This document shows, piece after piece, positions 1 to 8,966 of a stretch of DNA of 48,646 nt. The stretch spans positions 1 to 48,646 of the forward strand of contig NZ_JAFCLS010000056.1 of assembly GCF_018131075.1 (NCBI RefSeq). Direction: 5' to 3'. The notes under the pieces are model-generated. The model saw only the letters and a program-made list of their open reading frames with translations, did no database searches and had not been told where the DNA came from. The position numbers were made by a program, and so were the translations under genes. The DNA is from Bradyrhizobium sp. JYMT SZCCT0428 (GTDB lineage: Bacteria > Pseudomonadota > Alphaproteobacteria > Rhizobiales > Xanthobacteraceae). The first letter of the stretch is position 1; every line of letters begins with the position of its first letter.

Positions 1-11
1 GAGATCACGGC

Positions 12-206
12 ATAAGCCGTAAAGCCATTGCGCAGGGAAGGCCGGGTGTTCTCCGCTGCCCTGTATGCTCGTGTGCACTTTGTTTTGTGCAAACCGCACA
101 CGAGACCGCGGGTGCAGCGCGCACCCGGTCTTCCCTGCGCCCTCATTTCGGGGGCAAGGAACTTCTGGCAAAACTCGGGCGCAGTGCGTCGCGAGAATGC
201 AAACTC
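12..206 (+). repeat. Dispersed hairpin-rich repeat (family A), left copy
   Basis: This non-coding block matches, in inverted orientation, the block at 48450-48646. It is built of nested inverted repeats: an outer arm around 31-48 pairs with 121-138 (gcgcagggaaggccgggtg against cacccggtcttccctgcgc), and an inner arm CTCGTGTGC at about 69-77 pairs with GCACACGAG. The apparent reading frames across it are alike in both copies (both contain AHETAGAAR) only because the DNA is repeated, so I do not call them genes. From memory this is a common intergenic repeat of Bradyrhizobium and Rhodopseudomonas. Its function is unknown. Confidence 0.75.
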
Positions 207-211
207 ATATC

Positions 212-347
212 CTTGTCGTCCCGGACAAGCGAAGCGCGATCCGGGACCCATACGCCGCGGCCCATCGGTATGAACGCTGACGTTAGATGCCTTCCAAAAC
301 AATGACCATCACGCGGTATGGGTCCCTGCGTTCGCAGGGACGACAAG
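212..347. repeat. Palindromic dispersed repeat downstream of selO
   Basis: The element begins CTTGTCGTCCC and ends GGGACGACAAG, and further inside GGGACCCATACGCCGCG is matched by CGCGGTATGGGTCCC at 312-326. A small extra hairpin (CCCTGCGTTCGCAGGG) sits in the right arm. This is the usual form of an intergenic palindromic repeat in rhizobial genomes. It ends 2 bp beyond the selO stop codon, so in the transcript it would fold directly after the coding region and could stabilise or terminate the message. Confidence 0.75.
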
Positions 348-349
348 TT

Positions 350-1831
350 TCACGTCCCGCAGAACGTCTGCAGCACGCGCTGTTCCGGCAATGGCGGATT
401 GGCGTATTCAGCAAACTCACGCTGGTCCTCGAACGGCTTTGCCAGCACGCTCAGCAATTCCTCGAACGGCGCGTAATCGTCATTGTTCATCGCGGCCTGG
501 ATCACCGCTTCGACGCGGTGATTGCGCGGGATGAAGGCGGGATTGACCTTGCGCATCGCGGCGTGTCGCTCGGCCGCCGATTGCGGTTCGTCGGAAATAC
601 GTTTCCGCCAGCGCGCCGCCCATTCGTCGAACGCCGCGGGATCGAGGAACTGGGCTCTGGCGCTGTCGTCGTTCGTGTCCAGCGCGACATCGGCGAGGCG
701 GCGGAAGGTGAGGGTGAAGTCGGCCTGGTTCCTGGCCATGGCGTCGAGCAGATCCTGCACCAGCGCCTCGTCGCCGTCACGCTGACTGAACAGGCCGATC
801 TTGGCGCGCAGTCCGGCCTGATAGGCGGTGGTGAATTGCTCGGCGTATTCGCCGAGGATGAATTGCGCCTGTTCGATCGCCTTGTCCTTGTCGTCGGAAA
901 ACAGCGGCAGCAGGCATTCGGCCAGCCGCGTCAAATTCCACAGCGCGATCTGCGGCTGGTTGGCGTAGGCGTAGCGGCCCATCTCGTCGATCGACGAAAA
1001 CACCTGCGCGGGGTCGTAATGGTCCATGAACGCGCACGGGCCGTAATCGATGGTCTCGCCCGAGATCGAGGAATTGTCGGTGTTCATGACGCCATGAATG
1101 AATCCGACCAGAAGCCAGCGCGCCACGAGATCGGCCTGCCGCGCCACCACACCTTCCAGCAGCGCGTGATAGGGGCGCTCAGCCTTGGCGGCCTCCGGAT
1201 AGTGGCGCGCAATCGCGTGGTCGGCGAGCTGGCGCACGCCGTCGGTGTCGCCCCGCGCGGCGAAGAACTGGAAGGTGCCGACCCGGATATGGCTCGCGGC
1301 CACGCGGGTCAGCACCGCGCCGGGCAGCATGGTCTCGCGCTGCACGCGCTCGCCGGTGATGACGGCCGCGAGCGAGCGCGTCGTGGGAATACCGAGTGCG
1401 AACATGGCCTCGCTGACGATGTATTCGCGCAGCACCGGCCCGAGCGCGGCGCGACCGTCGCCCCGGCGGGAGAACGGCGTCGGGCCGCTCCCCTTGAGCT
1501 GGATGTCGCGCCTGATGCCGTCGGCGTCGATGACTTCGCCGAGCAGGATGGCTCTTCCGTCGCCGAGCTGCGGGACGAAATGCCCGAACTGGTGGCCGGC
1601 ATAGGCCATCGCGATCGGATCGGCGCCGTCGGGGACGCGTTTGCCGGCCAGGATCTCGGCACCCTCAGGGCTGGAGAGCACCTCCGGATCGAGGCCGAGA
1701 TGGACGGCGAGCGCCCGGTTCAGCTTGATCAGCCGGGGGGCGGCTACGGGGGTTGGTGCCACCCGGGCGAAAAAGTTCGCCGGCAGCGCCGTATAGGTGT
1801 TCTGGAACGGGAAATGGACGGTCATGGCCAC
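350..1831 (-). CDS. selO: Protein adenylyltransferase SelO (YdiU/UPF0061 family)
   Basis: The 493-residue product is full length for SelO, a pseudokinase-fold enzyme that moves AMP from ATP onto Ser, Thr or Tyr of target proteins, with a reported role in oxidative stress. Family motifs seen include YAGHQFGHFVPQLGDGRA (about residues 77-94), LKGSGPTPFSRRGDGRA and, in the catalytic part, GFIHGVMNTDN with the conserved Asp/Asn of the flipped nucleotide site. The C-terminus ends TFCGT; a Cys near the end is the position that is selenocysteine in some SelO proteins. The first codon is GTG at 1831, with an in-frame ATG two codons later (1825) as an alternative. The gene is divergent from aspS. Confidence 0.93.
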   Translation of the reverse strand: MAMTVHFPFQNTYTALPANFFARVAPTPVAAPRLIKLNRALAVHLGLDPEVLSSPEGAEILAGKRVPDGADPIAMAYAGHQFGHFVPQLGDGRAILLGEVIDADGIRRDIQLKGSGPTPFSRRGDGRAALGPVLREYIVSEAMFALGIPTTRSLAAVITGERVQRETMLPGAVLTRVAASHIRVGTFQFFAARGDTDGVRQLADHAIARHYPEAAKAERPYHALLEGVVARQADLVARWLLVGFIHGVMNTDNSSISGETIDYGPCAFMDHYDPAQVFSSIDEMGRYAYANQPQIALWNLTRLAECLLPLFSDDKDKAIEQAQFILGEYAEQFTTAYQAGLRAKIGLFSQRDGDEALVQDLLDAMARNQADFTLTFRRLADVALDTNDDSARAQFLDPAAFDEWAARWRKRISDEPQSAAERHAAMRKVNPAFIPRNHRVEAVIQAAMNNDDYAPFEELLSVLAKPFEDQREFAEYANPPLPEQRVLQTFCGT

Positions 1832-2044
1832 AAAGATAGGCGCGCCCGGGGGATAGGCAAAGGGCTCACGTCCGATAGGTTCGAAATGCCGCTTTTTGGG
1901 CCAAAACGGGGCCCGCCGCTGGTTGCCGCACCCGGCCTCGTCGGGTAAACCCTCCCGCAGTTCGGGCAGGCCATGTTCCCCGATTCTTGTTCTGGATTCT
2001 TGGCCCTCGATTTGACCCCTCCGATATCAGTTTTTGGGATTTCC
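1832..2044. promoter_or_regulatory. Divergent selO-aspS intergenic region
   Basis: This 213-bp space must hold the promoters of both selO (leftward) and aspS (rightward). I see no convincing sigma-70 boxes or operators. An open frame on the minus strand across it encodes a CPNC motif, but it has no good ribosome site and I do not call it. Confidence 0.4.
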
Positions 2045-3820
2045 ATGCATCGCTACCGGTCACATACATGCGGCGCGCTCCGCGACAGCCACATCGGCGA
2101 AACCGTTCGCCTCTCGGGCTGGTGCCACGTCATCCGCGACCATGGCGGTGTGCTGTTCATCGACCTGCGCGACCATTACGGCATCACCCAGTGCGTGGCC
2201 GACAAGGACTCGCCGGCGTTTGCGGAAGTGGAAAAGTTCCGCTCGGAGTGGGTGGTGCGGATCGACGGCAAGGTGCGCCATCGTCCCGAAGGGACCGTCA
2301 ATGCCGAACTGCCGACCGGCAAGATTGAGATCTATGTCAGCGCGGTCGAAGTGCTGGGGCCTGCCGGCGAGCTGCCGCTTCCGGTCGCTGGCGAGCAAGA
2401 ATATCCCGAAGACATAAGGCTTAAGTACCGTTTCCTCGACCTGCGTCGCGAGAAACTGCACCAGAACATCATGACTCGCGGCGCGATCGTCGATTCCATG
2501 CGCAAGCGGATGAAGGAGCAGGGCTTCTTCGAGTTCCAGACCCCGATCCTGACGGCGTCCTCGCCGGAAGGCGCGCGCGACTTCCTGGTGCCATCGCGGA
2601 TTCATCCCGGAAAATTCTACGCGCTGCCGCAGGCGCCGCAGCAGTACAAGCAGCTCCTGATGATGTCGGGCTTCGACCGCTACTTCCAGATCGCGCCGTG
2701 TTTCCGCGACGAGGACCCGCGCGCCGACCGCCTGCCGGGCGAATTCTACCAGCTCGACGTCGAGATGAGCTTCGTCGAGCAGGAAGACGTGTTCGCGTCG
2801 ATGGAGCCGGTGATTACCGGCGTGTTCGAGGAGTTCGCCAAGGGCAAGCCGGTGACAAAAGGCTGGCGCAAAATTCCGTTCGCCGAAGCCTTGAAGAAAT
2901 ACGGCAGCGACAAACCGGACCTGCGCAACCCGCTCGAGATGCAGGACGTGTCAGAGCATTTCCGCGGCTCCGGCTTCAAGGTGTTCGCGCGGATGCTGGA
3001 AGACCCGAAGAACCAGGTCTGGGCGATCCCCGGACCCGGCGGCGGGTCACGCGCGTTCTGCGACCGCATGAACTCCTGGGCGCAGGGCGAAGGCCAGCCC
3101 GGCCTCGGCTACATCATGTGGCGCGAGGGCGGTGAGGGCGCGGGACCGCTCGCCAACAACATCGGACCGGAACGGACGGCGGCAATCCGCGGCCAACTCG
3201 GGCTGAAGGAAGGCGACGCCGCATTCTTCGTTGCCGGCGACCCCGACAAGTTCTGGAAGTTCTCGGGCCTGGCGCGCACGAAGGTCGGCGAGGAGTTGAA
3301 CCTGATCGACAAGGACCGGTTCGAGCTCGCCTGGATCGTCGACTTCCCGATGTACGAGTATGACGAGACTGAGAAAAAGGTCGACTTCTCGCACAACCCG
3401 TTCTCGATGCCGCAAGGCGGTCTCGATGCGCTTAACGGGCAGGACCCGCTGACCATCAAGGCGTTCCAGTACGACATCGTCTGCAACGGCTACGAGATCG
3501 CCTCCGGCGGCATCCGCAACCACAAGCCCGAGGCGATGGTGAAGGCGTTCGAGATCGCCGGCTATGGCGAGAAGGACGTCGTCGAGCGGTTCGGCGGCAT
3601 GTACCGCGCGTTCCAGTACGGCGCGCCGCCGCATGGCGGCATGGCGGCCGGCGTCGATCGCATTGTCATGCTGCTCTGCGGCACCACGAACCTGCGCGAA
3701 ATCTCGCTGTTCCCGATGAACCAGCAGGCCGTCGACCTGCTGATGGGCGCGCCGTCCGATGTCGCGATCAAGCAGCTGCGCGAACTGCACATCCGGCTCA
3801 ATCTGCCGGAAAAGGGCTAG
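2045..3820 (+). CDS. aspS: Aspartate--tRNA ligase
   Basis: Class II aminoacyl-tRNA synthetase of bacterial type, 591 residues, which charges tRNA-Asp in the cytoplasm (possibly also tRNA-Asn; this cannot be judged here). An N-terminal OB-fold anticodon-binding domain (SHTCGALRDSHIGETVRLSG onward) is followed by the catalytic core with motif 2 (FRDEDPRADRLPGEFYQLD), the bacterial GAD insertion, and motif 3 (GMAAGVDRIVMLL). The start is ATG at 2045, giving MHRYRSHTCG as in other alphaproteobacterial AspRS; the open frame runs 24 codons further upstream, but that part is not family-like. It ends 7 bp before the stop of the convergent gene. The last 30 codons (3725-3814) reappear in diverged form at 5925-6008. 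Confidence 0.97.
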   Translation: MHRYRSHTCGALRDSHIGETVRLSGWCHVIRDHGGVLFIDLRDHYGITQCVADKDSPAFAEVEKFRSEWVVRIDGKVRHRPEGTVNAELPTGKIEIYVSAVEVLGPAGELPLPVAGEQEYPEDIRLKYRFLDLRREKLHQNIMTRGAIVDSMRKRMKEQGFFEFQTPILTASSPEGARDFLVPSRIHPGKFYALPQAPQQYKQLLMMSGFDRYFQIAPCFRDEDPRADRLPGEFYQLDVEMSFVEQEDVFASMEPVITGVFEEFAKGKPVTKGWRKIPFAEALKKYGSDKPDLRNPLEMQDVSEHFRGSGFKVFARMLEDPKNQVWAIPGPGGGSRAFCDRMNSWAQGEGQPGLGYIMWREGGEGAGPLANNIGPERTAAIRGQLGLKEGDAAFFVAGDPDKFWKFSGLARTKVGEELNLIDKDRFELAWIVDFPMYEYDETEKKVDFSHNPFSMPQGGLDALNGQDPLTIKAFQYDIVCNGYEIASGGIRNHKPEAMVKAFEIAGYGEKDVVERFGGMYRAFQYGAPPHGGMAAGVDRIVMLLCGTTNLREISLFPMNQQAVDLLMGAPSDVAIKQLRELHIRLNLPEKG

Positions 3821-3827
3821 CCTAGGG

Positions 3828-5807
3828 TTAGAGCCCCGTCGAAGCCTCGATCCGGAATTGCGCCAGCGCAACCATCGGGTCGGTCTTCAACAGCTGCATG
3901 AGCTGCATCGCCGGCACCTTGCCGAGAGGGGTCAGCTTGATGTTGAGCGTCTGGCCCGGGCTCTCGACAAAGCGAGCGACCGCTTCCACCGCGGCGACGG
4001 CATCGGGATTGGTGGCCGCGGCTTGTTCGCTGCCGGATCTGATGCCCTCGACGATGGCGCTCCGCGCCGCCTCGCGGCTGACGTTCTGAAGGCGGGCATA
4101 TTGCGCGACCGCAAGGTCGATGCCGCCGGTATCACGCAGCGTGAGGTCGATCGTGCCGGCCTCGATCTGCCCTGCCATGGTAGCTGCCTGCACCGCATTG
4201 GGGGAGAATACCCCGCGCGGCACGTTGGCGAGCGCCACCCGCAGCGACGCCTTGGCGATGCCGCCGATGTCGAGCGTCACCGGTTCGAGGGCGAATGCGC
4301 GTGACGCCTCCGTCCAGGCCGCGCCGAGATCAAAATCGATGGCCGCCTTGTCGAGGCCGGCCGTGACCAGCACCTTCTGGCCGGGATCGCGCGCATCCAG
4401 CGGCGCTGCCATCTTGAGGGCCAGCCGCAACTTGCTCGGGATCGGCCCGATGAAATTGCCCCAATCGAGATTGAAGGCGTCGATGTTGACCGGACGGCCG
4501 GTGTCCTTGAAGGGTGCCGCGAGCGCCTTGAGTTCGACACCCTCGATCAGCGCCAGCATTCCGAGGGCCTGGTCGGGCGGTGGCTGTTGCGACGGGTTGG
4601 AGAACAGCGCCGACATCCGCATCAGGTTGGCGACATCGAGCGATTTGAGCGCGAAGCGACCGAGCTTGAAGGGACCTTGTGGCGTGCGGCCATCGACACC
4701 TTCGATCGCGAATTCGTTGACCTTGCCGCTATCGAGATTGAAGCGCATCGCTGCGAACTTCAACTGGCCGTCCGGCATCTCCACCGACGAGCCCCGCATC
4801 TCGGCATTTCCGATCCGGATGCCCTCATACACCTTGGCAACCTTCTCGATCAGCGCGCGGGTCTGCGCGGGTGTCGGAGGAGCAGCGCCAGGCGGCGGTA
4901 TCAGCGCCAGCAGATCCTGCAATTGGATCCGCGACGGCCGCAAGCCCACGTCATCGGCGATAATGCTGTCGATCCGCATGACTGGGCCTTGGCCGGAGGT
5001 GATGACATAGGGACCGGCCGTGATCTGGCGGTAGACGCGGTAATACTGGTCGTCGCCAGCCTTCTGCGGATCGAAGATAGCGGCCACCGCGTTGATATCG
5101 ATATCGAAGCCCGCGACATTTGCGAGATTGCCGGTGAGCTTGTCCGGCTTGCCGGTGGGTGGCTGGGTGTTGGCGGTGAAGATCACAGCGTCGATCTTGG
5201 TGCTGGCGATCTTGCCGTCCTTGATGCCCTGGATCGCAAGGCCGGTATAAGCAACCTCGCCGCCGCCCGGTGTCGCAACGCCCTGGTTCATCGTTGCGGT
5301 GAGGCTCGGGGCGGTGATCGATGTCGCGGTGACGCCTGTGAACTGCTCGAGTACAGATCGGTAAACATCGACAAAGGACGACGAAGCCGGCGGCTGCTGC
5401 AGGCTAGCCGGGCCGGAATAGTCCTTCACGGTGATGCGCGACAGCTTGTAGCTGAGGCTCATGGTGCCCATCGTCGCGCCGATCTCGGCATCGGCGATCT
5501 CGATGTTCTCGGCGGAAAAGCGCGCCGCGTCCGGCTGGCTGACGCCGGAAGCCGTGAGGCTGCCGATCTTGACGCTGGCCGGGGGGTGCGCCGCCGATTG
5601 CGCGGAAAGGTCGACGATCGTGACTGTGCGGCTCAAGAGGTCGAACGACACCTTGCCGCGGCTCGCCTTGCCGCCTGCCGCGCGAATCTGTTCAAGCGCG
5701 GCGTCGAGCTCGCTGGCTATCCGATGCTGGGTATAGAACTGAAAGCCGAAGAACCCTCCCACCGCGATCACGATTGCGGCAACCAGGCCGCTCAGAACCT
5801 TTACCAT
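3828..5807 (-). CDS. Membrane-anchored AsmA-like protein of unknown function
   Basis: I do not recognise a named family. The product (659 residues from the chosen start) has one N-terminal membrane segment (LSGLVAAIVIAVGGFFGFQF), then a long region predicted by eye to be beta-rich and mostly exported, with many short repeats of the type 'KIGSLTASGV' and 'ENIEIADAEIG' that resemble AsmA or YdgA-type periplasmic proteins. A proline-rich stretch lies near the middle. I chose ATG 5807 (MVKVLSG) because GGAG lies 8 nt upstream; the frame is open to 5885. The gene lies between aspS and a diverged copy of the aspS 3' end, so it may have arrived with that copy. A role in the cell envelope is inference. 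Confidence 0.75.
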   Translation of the reverse strand: MVKVLSGLVAAIVIAVGGFFGFQFYTQHRIASELDAALEQIRAAGGKASRGKVSFDLLSRTVTIVDLSAQSAAHPPASVKIGSLTASGVSQPDAARFSAENIEIADAEIGATMGTMSLSYKLSRITVKDYSGPASLQQPPASSSFVDVYRSVLEQFTGVTATSITAPSLTATMNQGVATPGGGEVAYTGLAIQGIKDGKIASTKIDAVIFTANTQPPTGKPDKLTGNLANVAGFDIDINAVAAIFDPQKAGDDQYYRVYRQITAGPYVITSGQGPVMRIDSIIADDVGLRPSRIQLQDLLALIPPPGAAPPTPAQTRALIEKVAKVYEGIRIGNAEMRGSSVEMPDGQLKFAAMRFNLDSGKVNEFAIEGVDGRTPQGPFKLGRFALKSLDVANLMRMSALFSNPSQQPPPDQALGMLALIEGVELKALAAPFKDTGRPVNIDAFNLDWGNFIGPIPSKLRLALKMAAPLDARDPGQKVLVTAGLDKAAIDFDLGAAWTEASRAFALEPVTLDIGGIAKASLRVALANVPRGVFSPNAVQAATMAGQIEAGTIDLTLRDTGGIDLAVAQYARLQNVSREAARSAIVEGIRSGSEQAAATNPDAVAAVEAVARFVESPGQTLNIKLTPLGKVPAMQLMQLLKTDPMVALAQFRIEASTGL

Positions 5808-5924
5808 TCGGGCAGCTCCGGTTGCCGGTTGGGAGGAGGGCAATTTGCCGTTGTCGGTCGAATGACCGGGGACGGGAAGGGCCATGGTAACGGGTTCGGC
5901 CGTTTGCGTCGATCCGCCAGCCGT

Positions 5925-6008
5925 CAGGCCCTGTTGATGGGGGCGCCATCAGCTGTTGCATCCAAGCGGTTGCGCGTGCTTCACATCCGGCTCAATCTGC
6001 CGGCAAAA
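5925..6008 (+). pseudogene. Diverged relic of an aspS 3' end
   Basis: Read in frame from CAG at 5925, these 84 bases encode 28 residues that align with the last 30 codons before the Gly-stop of aspS (3725-3814), with two codons missing. By hand I count 23 of 28 identical residues and about 68 of 84 identical bases. Nine of the changed codons are synonymous and five are not, which is the pattern of a once-functional gene rather than of random drift. Homology stops abruptly upstream of 5925 and downstream of 6008, and there is no stop codon at the matching place. It is in the same orientation as aspS, 2.2 kb away. Confidence 0.8.
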
Positions 6009-6069
6009 CTGACCTCGTCCGAACGTGGCGAAGAAACAAAAGATCGGGACCGGGAACGCGGGAGTATGC

Positions 6070-8379
6070 ATGTCGTCTTATTCTGAAGATCTCCATTCCG
6101 CAGCACTGGCGTACCATCGGCTGCCGCGGCCCGGTAAGCTCGAAATCCAGGCCACCAAGCCGCTCGCCAACCAGCGCGACCTGGCATTGGCCTATTCGCC
6201 GGGCGTTGCGGCCGCCTGTACCGAAATCGCCAACAATCCGGCTGAAGCGGCGACCCTGACCGCCCGCGCCAACCTGGTCGCCGTGGTCTCCAACGGGACG
6301 GCCGTGCTCGGCCTCGGCAATATCGGCCCGCTGGCGTCGAAGCCGGTCATGGAAGGCAAGGCGGTCCTGTTCAAGAAATTCGCCGGGATCGACGTCTTCG
6401 ACATCGAGATTGCCGCCGATACCATCGAGCGCGTGGTCGAGACGGTGGCGGCGCTGGAGCCGACCTTCGGCGGCATCAATCTGGAAGACATCAAGGGGCC
6501 GGAGTGCTTTGAGATCGAGGCGCAGCTCAAGGCGCGCATGAAGATCCCGGTGTTTCACGACGACCAGCACGGCACCGCCATCATCGTCGCTGCGGCGATC
6601 ACCAATGCGCTGCTGCTAAACGGCAAGAAGCTCGCCGACGTCAAGATCGTCTGCTCCGGCGCAGGTGCAGCCGCGATCGCCTGCCTCAATCTCCTGGTGT
6701 CGCTCGGCGCGCAACACAAGAACATCTGGGTCTGCGATATCGACGGCGTCGTGCACGAGGGCCGCAACACGCTGATGGACCGCTGGAAGGCGGTCTATGC
6801 GCAGAAGACCAGCGCGCGCGTGCTCGCCGACGTGATCGGCGGCGCCGATATCTTCCTGGGGCTATCCGCGCCCAACGTGCTGAAACCGGAAATGGTCAAG
6901 GCGATGGCGGATCAGCCGCTGGTCATGGCGCTGGCCAATCCGAATCCGGAAATCATGCCGGACGAGGCGCGAAAAGCGCGCCCCGACGCGATGATCTGCA
7001 CCGGGCGAAGCGACTTCCCGAACCAGGTCAACAACGTCCTGTGTTTCCCGTTCATCTTCCGCGGCGCGCTCGATGTCGGCGCCACCGGGATCAACGAGGA
7101 AATGAAGCATGCCGCGGTGGGGGCAATCGCGCAGCTCGCGCGTGATCCGCCGTCGGACGCGGTGGCGCAGGGCTTTGACAGCAGCGAAACCCAGGGCTTT
7201 GGACCGGGCTCGCTGATCCCGAGCCCGTTCGACCCCCGCCTGATCCTGCGCATCGCGCCGGCTGTCGCCAAGGCGGCGATGGATTCCGGCGTGGCGACGC
7301 GGCCGATCAAGAATTTCGACGAATACACCACGTTGCTGGAACGCTTTGCGTTCCGCTCCGGCCTCGTCATGAAGCCGGTATTCGCCAAGGCGAAATCCCA
7401 GCCGGTGCGCGTGATCTACGCCGAGGGCGAGGACGAACGCGTGCTTCGCGCCACCCAGGTGGTGCTCGAGGAGAAACTGGCGCGGCCGATCCTGGTCGGG
7501 CGGCCTTCAGTGGTCGAAGCCCGGATCAAGCGGTTCGGGCTTTCGATCAAGGCCGGACAGGATTTCGACCTCGTCAATCCCGAGGACGATCCGCGCTACC
7601 GCTCCTACGTCCAGACCTATATCGACGTCGCCGGAAGGCGCGGTGTCACGCCCGAGGCCGCGCGCACCGTGGTTCGCACCAACGCCACCGTGATCGCAGC
7701 ACTGGCGGTGGTTCGCGGCGAGGCCGACGCCATGATCTGCGGCGTCGAGGGCCGCTATATGAGCCATCTGCGCCATGTCCGGGAAATCGTCGGCTTCCTG
7801 CCGGGCGTCAGCGATTTTGCAGCATTGTCGATGATGATCACCAGCAAGGGCTCTTACTTCATCGCCGACACGCAGGTCAGGCCCAATCCGAGCGCCGAGG
7901 AATTGGCCGAGGTGGCGTCGCTGGCGGCGATCCATGTCCAGCGCTTCAACATGAAGCCGCGCGTTGCCTTCGTGTCACATTCCGACTTCGGCAACTATGA
8001 TACCGACAGCTCGCGCAAGATGCGTCTCGCCACCGCGCTATTGAAGGAAAAGCATCCGGAGATCGAGGCCGACGGCGAAATGCAGGGCGATACCGCGCTA
8101 TCGGCGGCTGCGCGCAAGCTCGTGCTGCCGCATTCGAAGCTGGAAGGCGATGCCAACATCCTGATCATGCCGAACCTCGATACCGCCAATGTCGCCTACC
8201 AGATGATCAAGACGCTGGCGGATGCATTGCCGGTAGGCCCGATCCTGATCGGCCCGGCGCGTCCGGCGCATATCCTTACCCCGGGGGTGACCGCGCGCGG
8301 CATTCTCAACATGACGGCGGTTGCCGCCGTCGAGGCCCAGGAGCGCGCAGGCCGTTCGCAACCGACCCTGTTCGGCTAG
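6070..8379 (+). CDS. maeB: NADP-type malic enzyme with phosphotransacetylase-like domain
   Basis: The 769-residue protein has the MaeB layout: an N-terminal malic enzyme half (residues about 1-420) and a C-terminal phosphate acetyltransferase-like half (about 430-769). It would convert malate to pyruvate and CO2 with reduction of NADP, at the link between the TCA cycle and acetyl-CoA supply. Malic enzyme signatures visible are TKPLANQRDLALAYSPGVA, NLEDIKGPECFEIE and FHDDQHGTA, then a nucleotide-binding GAGAAAIA. The PTA-like half is usually regulatory and without transferase activity in this family. ATG 6070 was chosen because GGGAG precedes it closely and it gives the usual MSSYSEDLH start; the frame is open from 6025. 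Confidence 0.95.
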   Translation: MSSYSEDLHSAALAYHRLPRPGKLEIQATKPLANQRDLALAYSPGVAAACTEIANNPAEAATLTARANLVAVVSNGTAVLGLGNIGPLASKPVMEGKAVLFKKFAGIDVFDIEIAADTIERVVETVAALEPTFGGINLEDIKGPECFEIEAQLKARMKIPVFHDDQHGTAIIVAAAITNALLLNGKKLADVKIVCSGAGAAAIACLNLLVSLGAQHKNIWVCDIDGVVHEGRNTLMDRWKAVYAQKTSARVLADVIGGADIFLGLSAPNVLKPEMVKAMADQPLVMALANPNPEIMPDEARKARPDAMICTGRSDFPNQVNNVLCFPFIFRGALDVGATGINEEMKHAAVGAIAQLARDPPSDAVAQGFDSSETQGFGPGSLIPSPFDPRLILRIAPAVAKAAMDSGVATRPIKNFDEYTTLLERFAFRSGLVMKPVFAKAKSQPVRVIYAEGEDERVLRATQVVLEEKLARPILVGRPSVVEARIKRFGLSIKAGQDFDLVNPEDDPRYRSYVQTYIDVAGRRGVTPEAARTVVRTNATVIAALAVVRGEADAMICGVEGRYMSHLRHVREIVGFLPGVSDFAALSMMITSKGSYFIADTQVRPNPSAEELAEVASLAAIHVQRFNMKPRVAFVSHSDFGNYDTDSSRKMRLATALLKEKHPEIEADGEMQGDTALSAAARKLVLPHSKLEGDANILIMPNLDTANVAYQMIKTLADALPVGPILIGPARPAHILTPGVTARGILNMTAVAAVEAQERAGRSQPTLFG

Positions 8380-8504
8380 TTGATATCGACAGGTTCTAAC
8401 GCGGATGGTTTCGATTTGACCGTTTGAAAAGCAGAGGCGAAACGCTCATAATCGCCTTGCGCGACCGCTTGTGCCATTGCATTGCCATCCAGTGAGGCCG
8501 ACCC

Positions 8505-8954
8505 ATGCCAGCGTTCTTTACTTTCGGGCGAGTTTTGTTCGCCGTGCTCTTCATCTACACGGGAGCGACCAAGCTCTTCGGCATCCAGCAGACGGCGGAT
8601 TTCATCGCGTCCAAGGTGACCATTCCCACGCTGATCGCGCCCTATACCTCGCAGCTCGAAACCATGACGGGCATGCCGATGCCGCAATTGCTGGCACTTT
8701 CGATTGGCGGGTTCGAGATCATCGCCGGGCTGATGATCGCGGTTAATTTCGGCGCACGGTTCTTTGCGATCCTTTTGATCTTCTTCGTGCTGACAGCCAC
8801 CTTCTATTTCCACGATTTCTGGAATCAAGCCTCACCCGAGAACGCCAAGACGCTGATCGATGCGTTGAAGAATCTCTCGATCGTCGGCGCCCTGTTCATG
8901 ATCGCGGGCTACGGCCGCGGGCCGCGATCGTCGGAACCTGCCTACGACGTCTAG
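8505..8954 (+). CDS. DoxX family membrane protein
   Basis: A 149-residue protein with about four hydrophobic segments, starting FGRVLFAVLFIYTGATKLFG, which is the typical first helix of DoxX proteins. Members are small inner-membrane proteins related to a subunit of thiosulfate:quinone oxidoreductase; in many bacteria they are linked to redox stress, but no catalytic role can be read from this sequence. GTGAGG lies 7 nt before the ATG. The gene stands alone after maeB (125 bp) and is convergent with the DHFR-like gene. Confidence 0.88.
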   Translation: MPAFFTFGRVLFAVLFIYTGATKLFGIQQTADFIASKVTIPTLIAPYTSQLETMTGMPMPQLLALSIGGFEIIAGLMIAVNFGARFFAILLIFFVLTATFYFHDFWNQASPENAKTLIDALKNLSIVGALFMIAGYGRGPRSSEPAYDV

Positions 8955-8966
8955 AGCGGACGCGCG

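Noticed and set aside
28..346. Several short frames across the left-edge repeat
   Set aside because: They are produced by the repeat; the same residues appear in the right-edge copy because the DNA is repeated, not because a protein is conserved.
287..1948. 553-codon open frame on the plus strand opposite selO
   Set aside because: It is the antisense shadow of selO, Arg/Gly/Asp-rich with no family likeness; the minus strand encodes a clear SelO.
1822..2046. Minus-strand frame with a CPNC motif between selO and aspS
   Set aside because: Only one pair of Cys, no ribosome site at the inner Met, and it runs into the start of selO; not enough to call a gene.
4587..6086. 499-codon plus-strand frame over the AsmA-like gene
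   Set aside because: Mostly antisense of the gene at 3828-5807. Only its last part (5925-6008) is meaningful, as the aspS relic.
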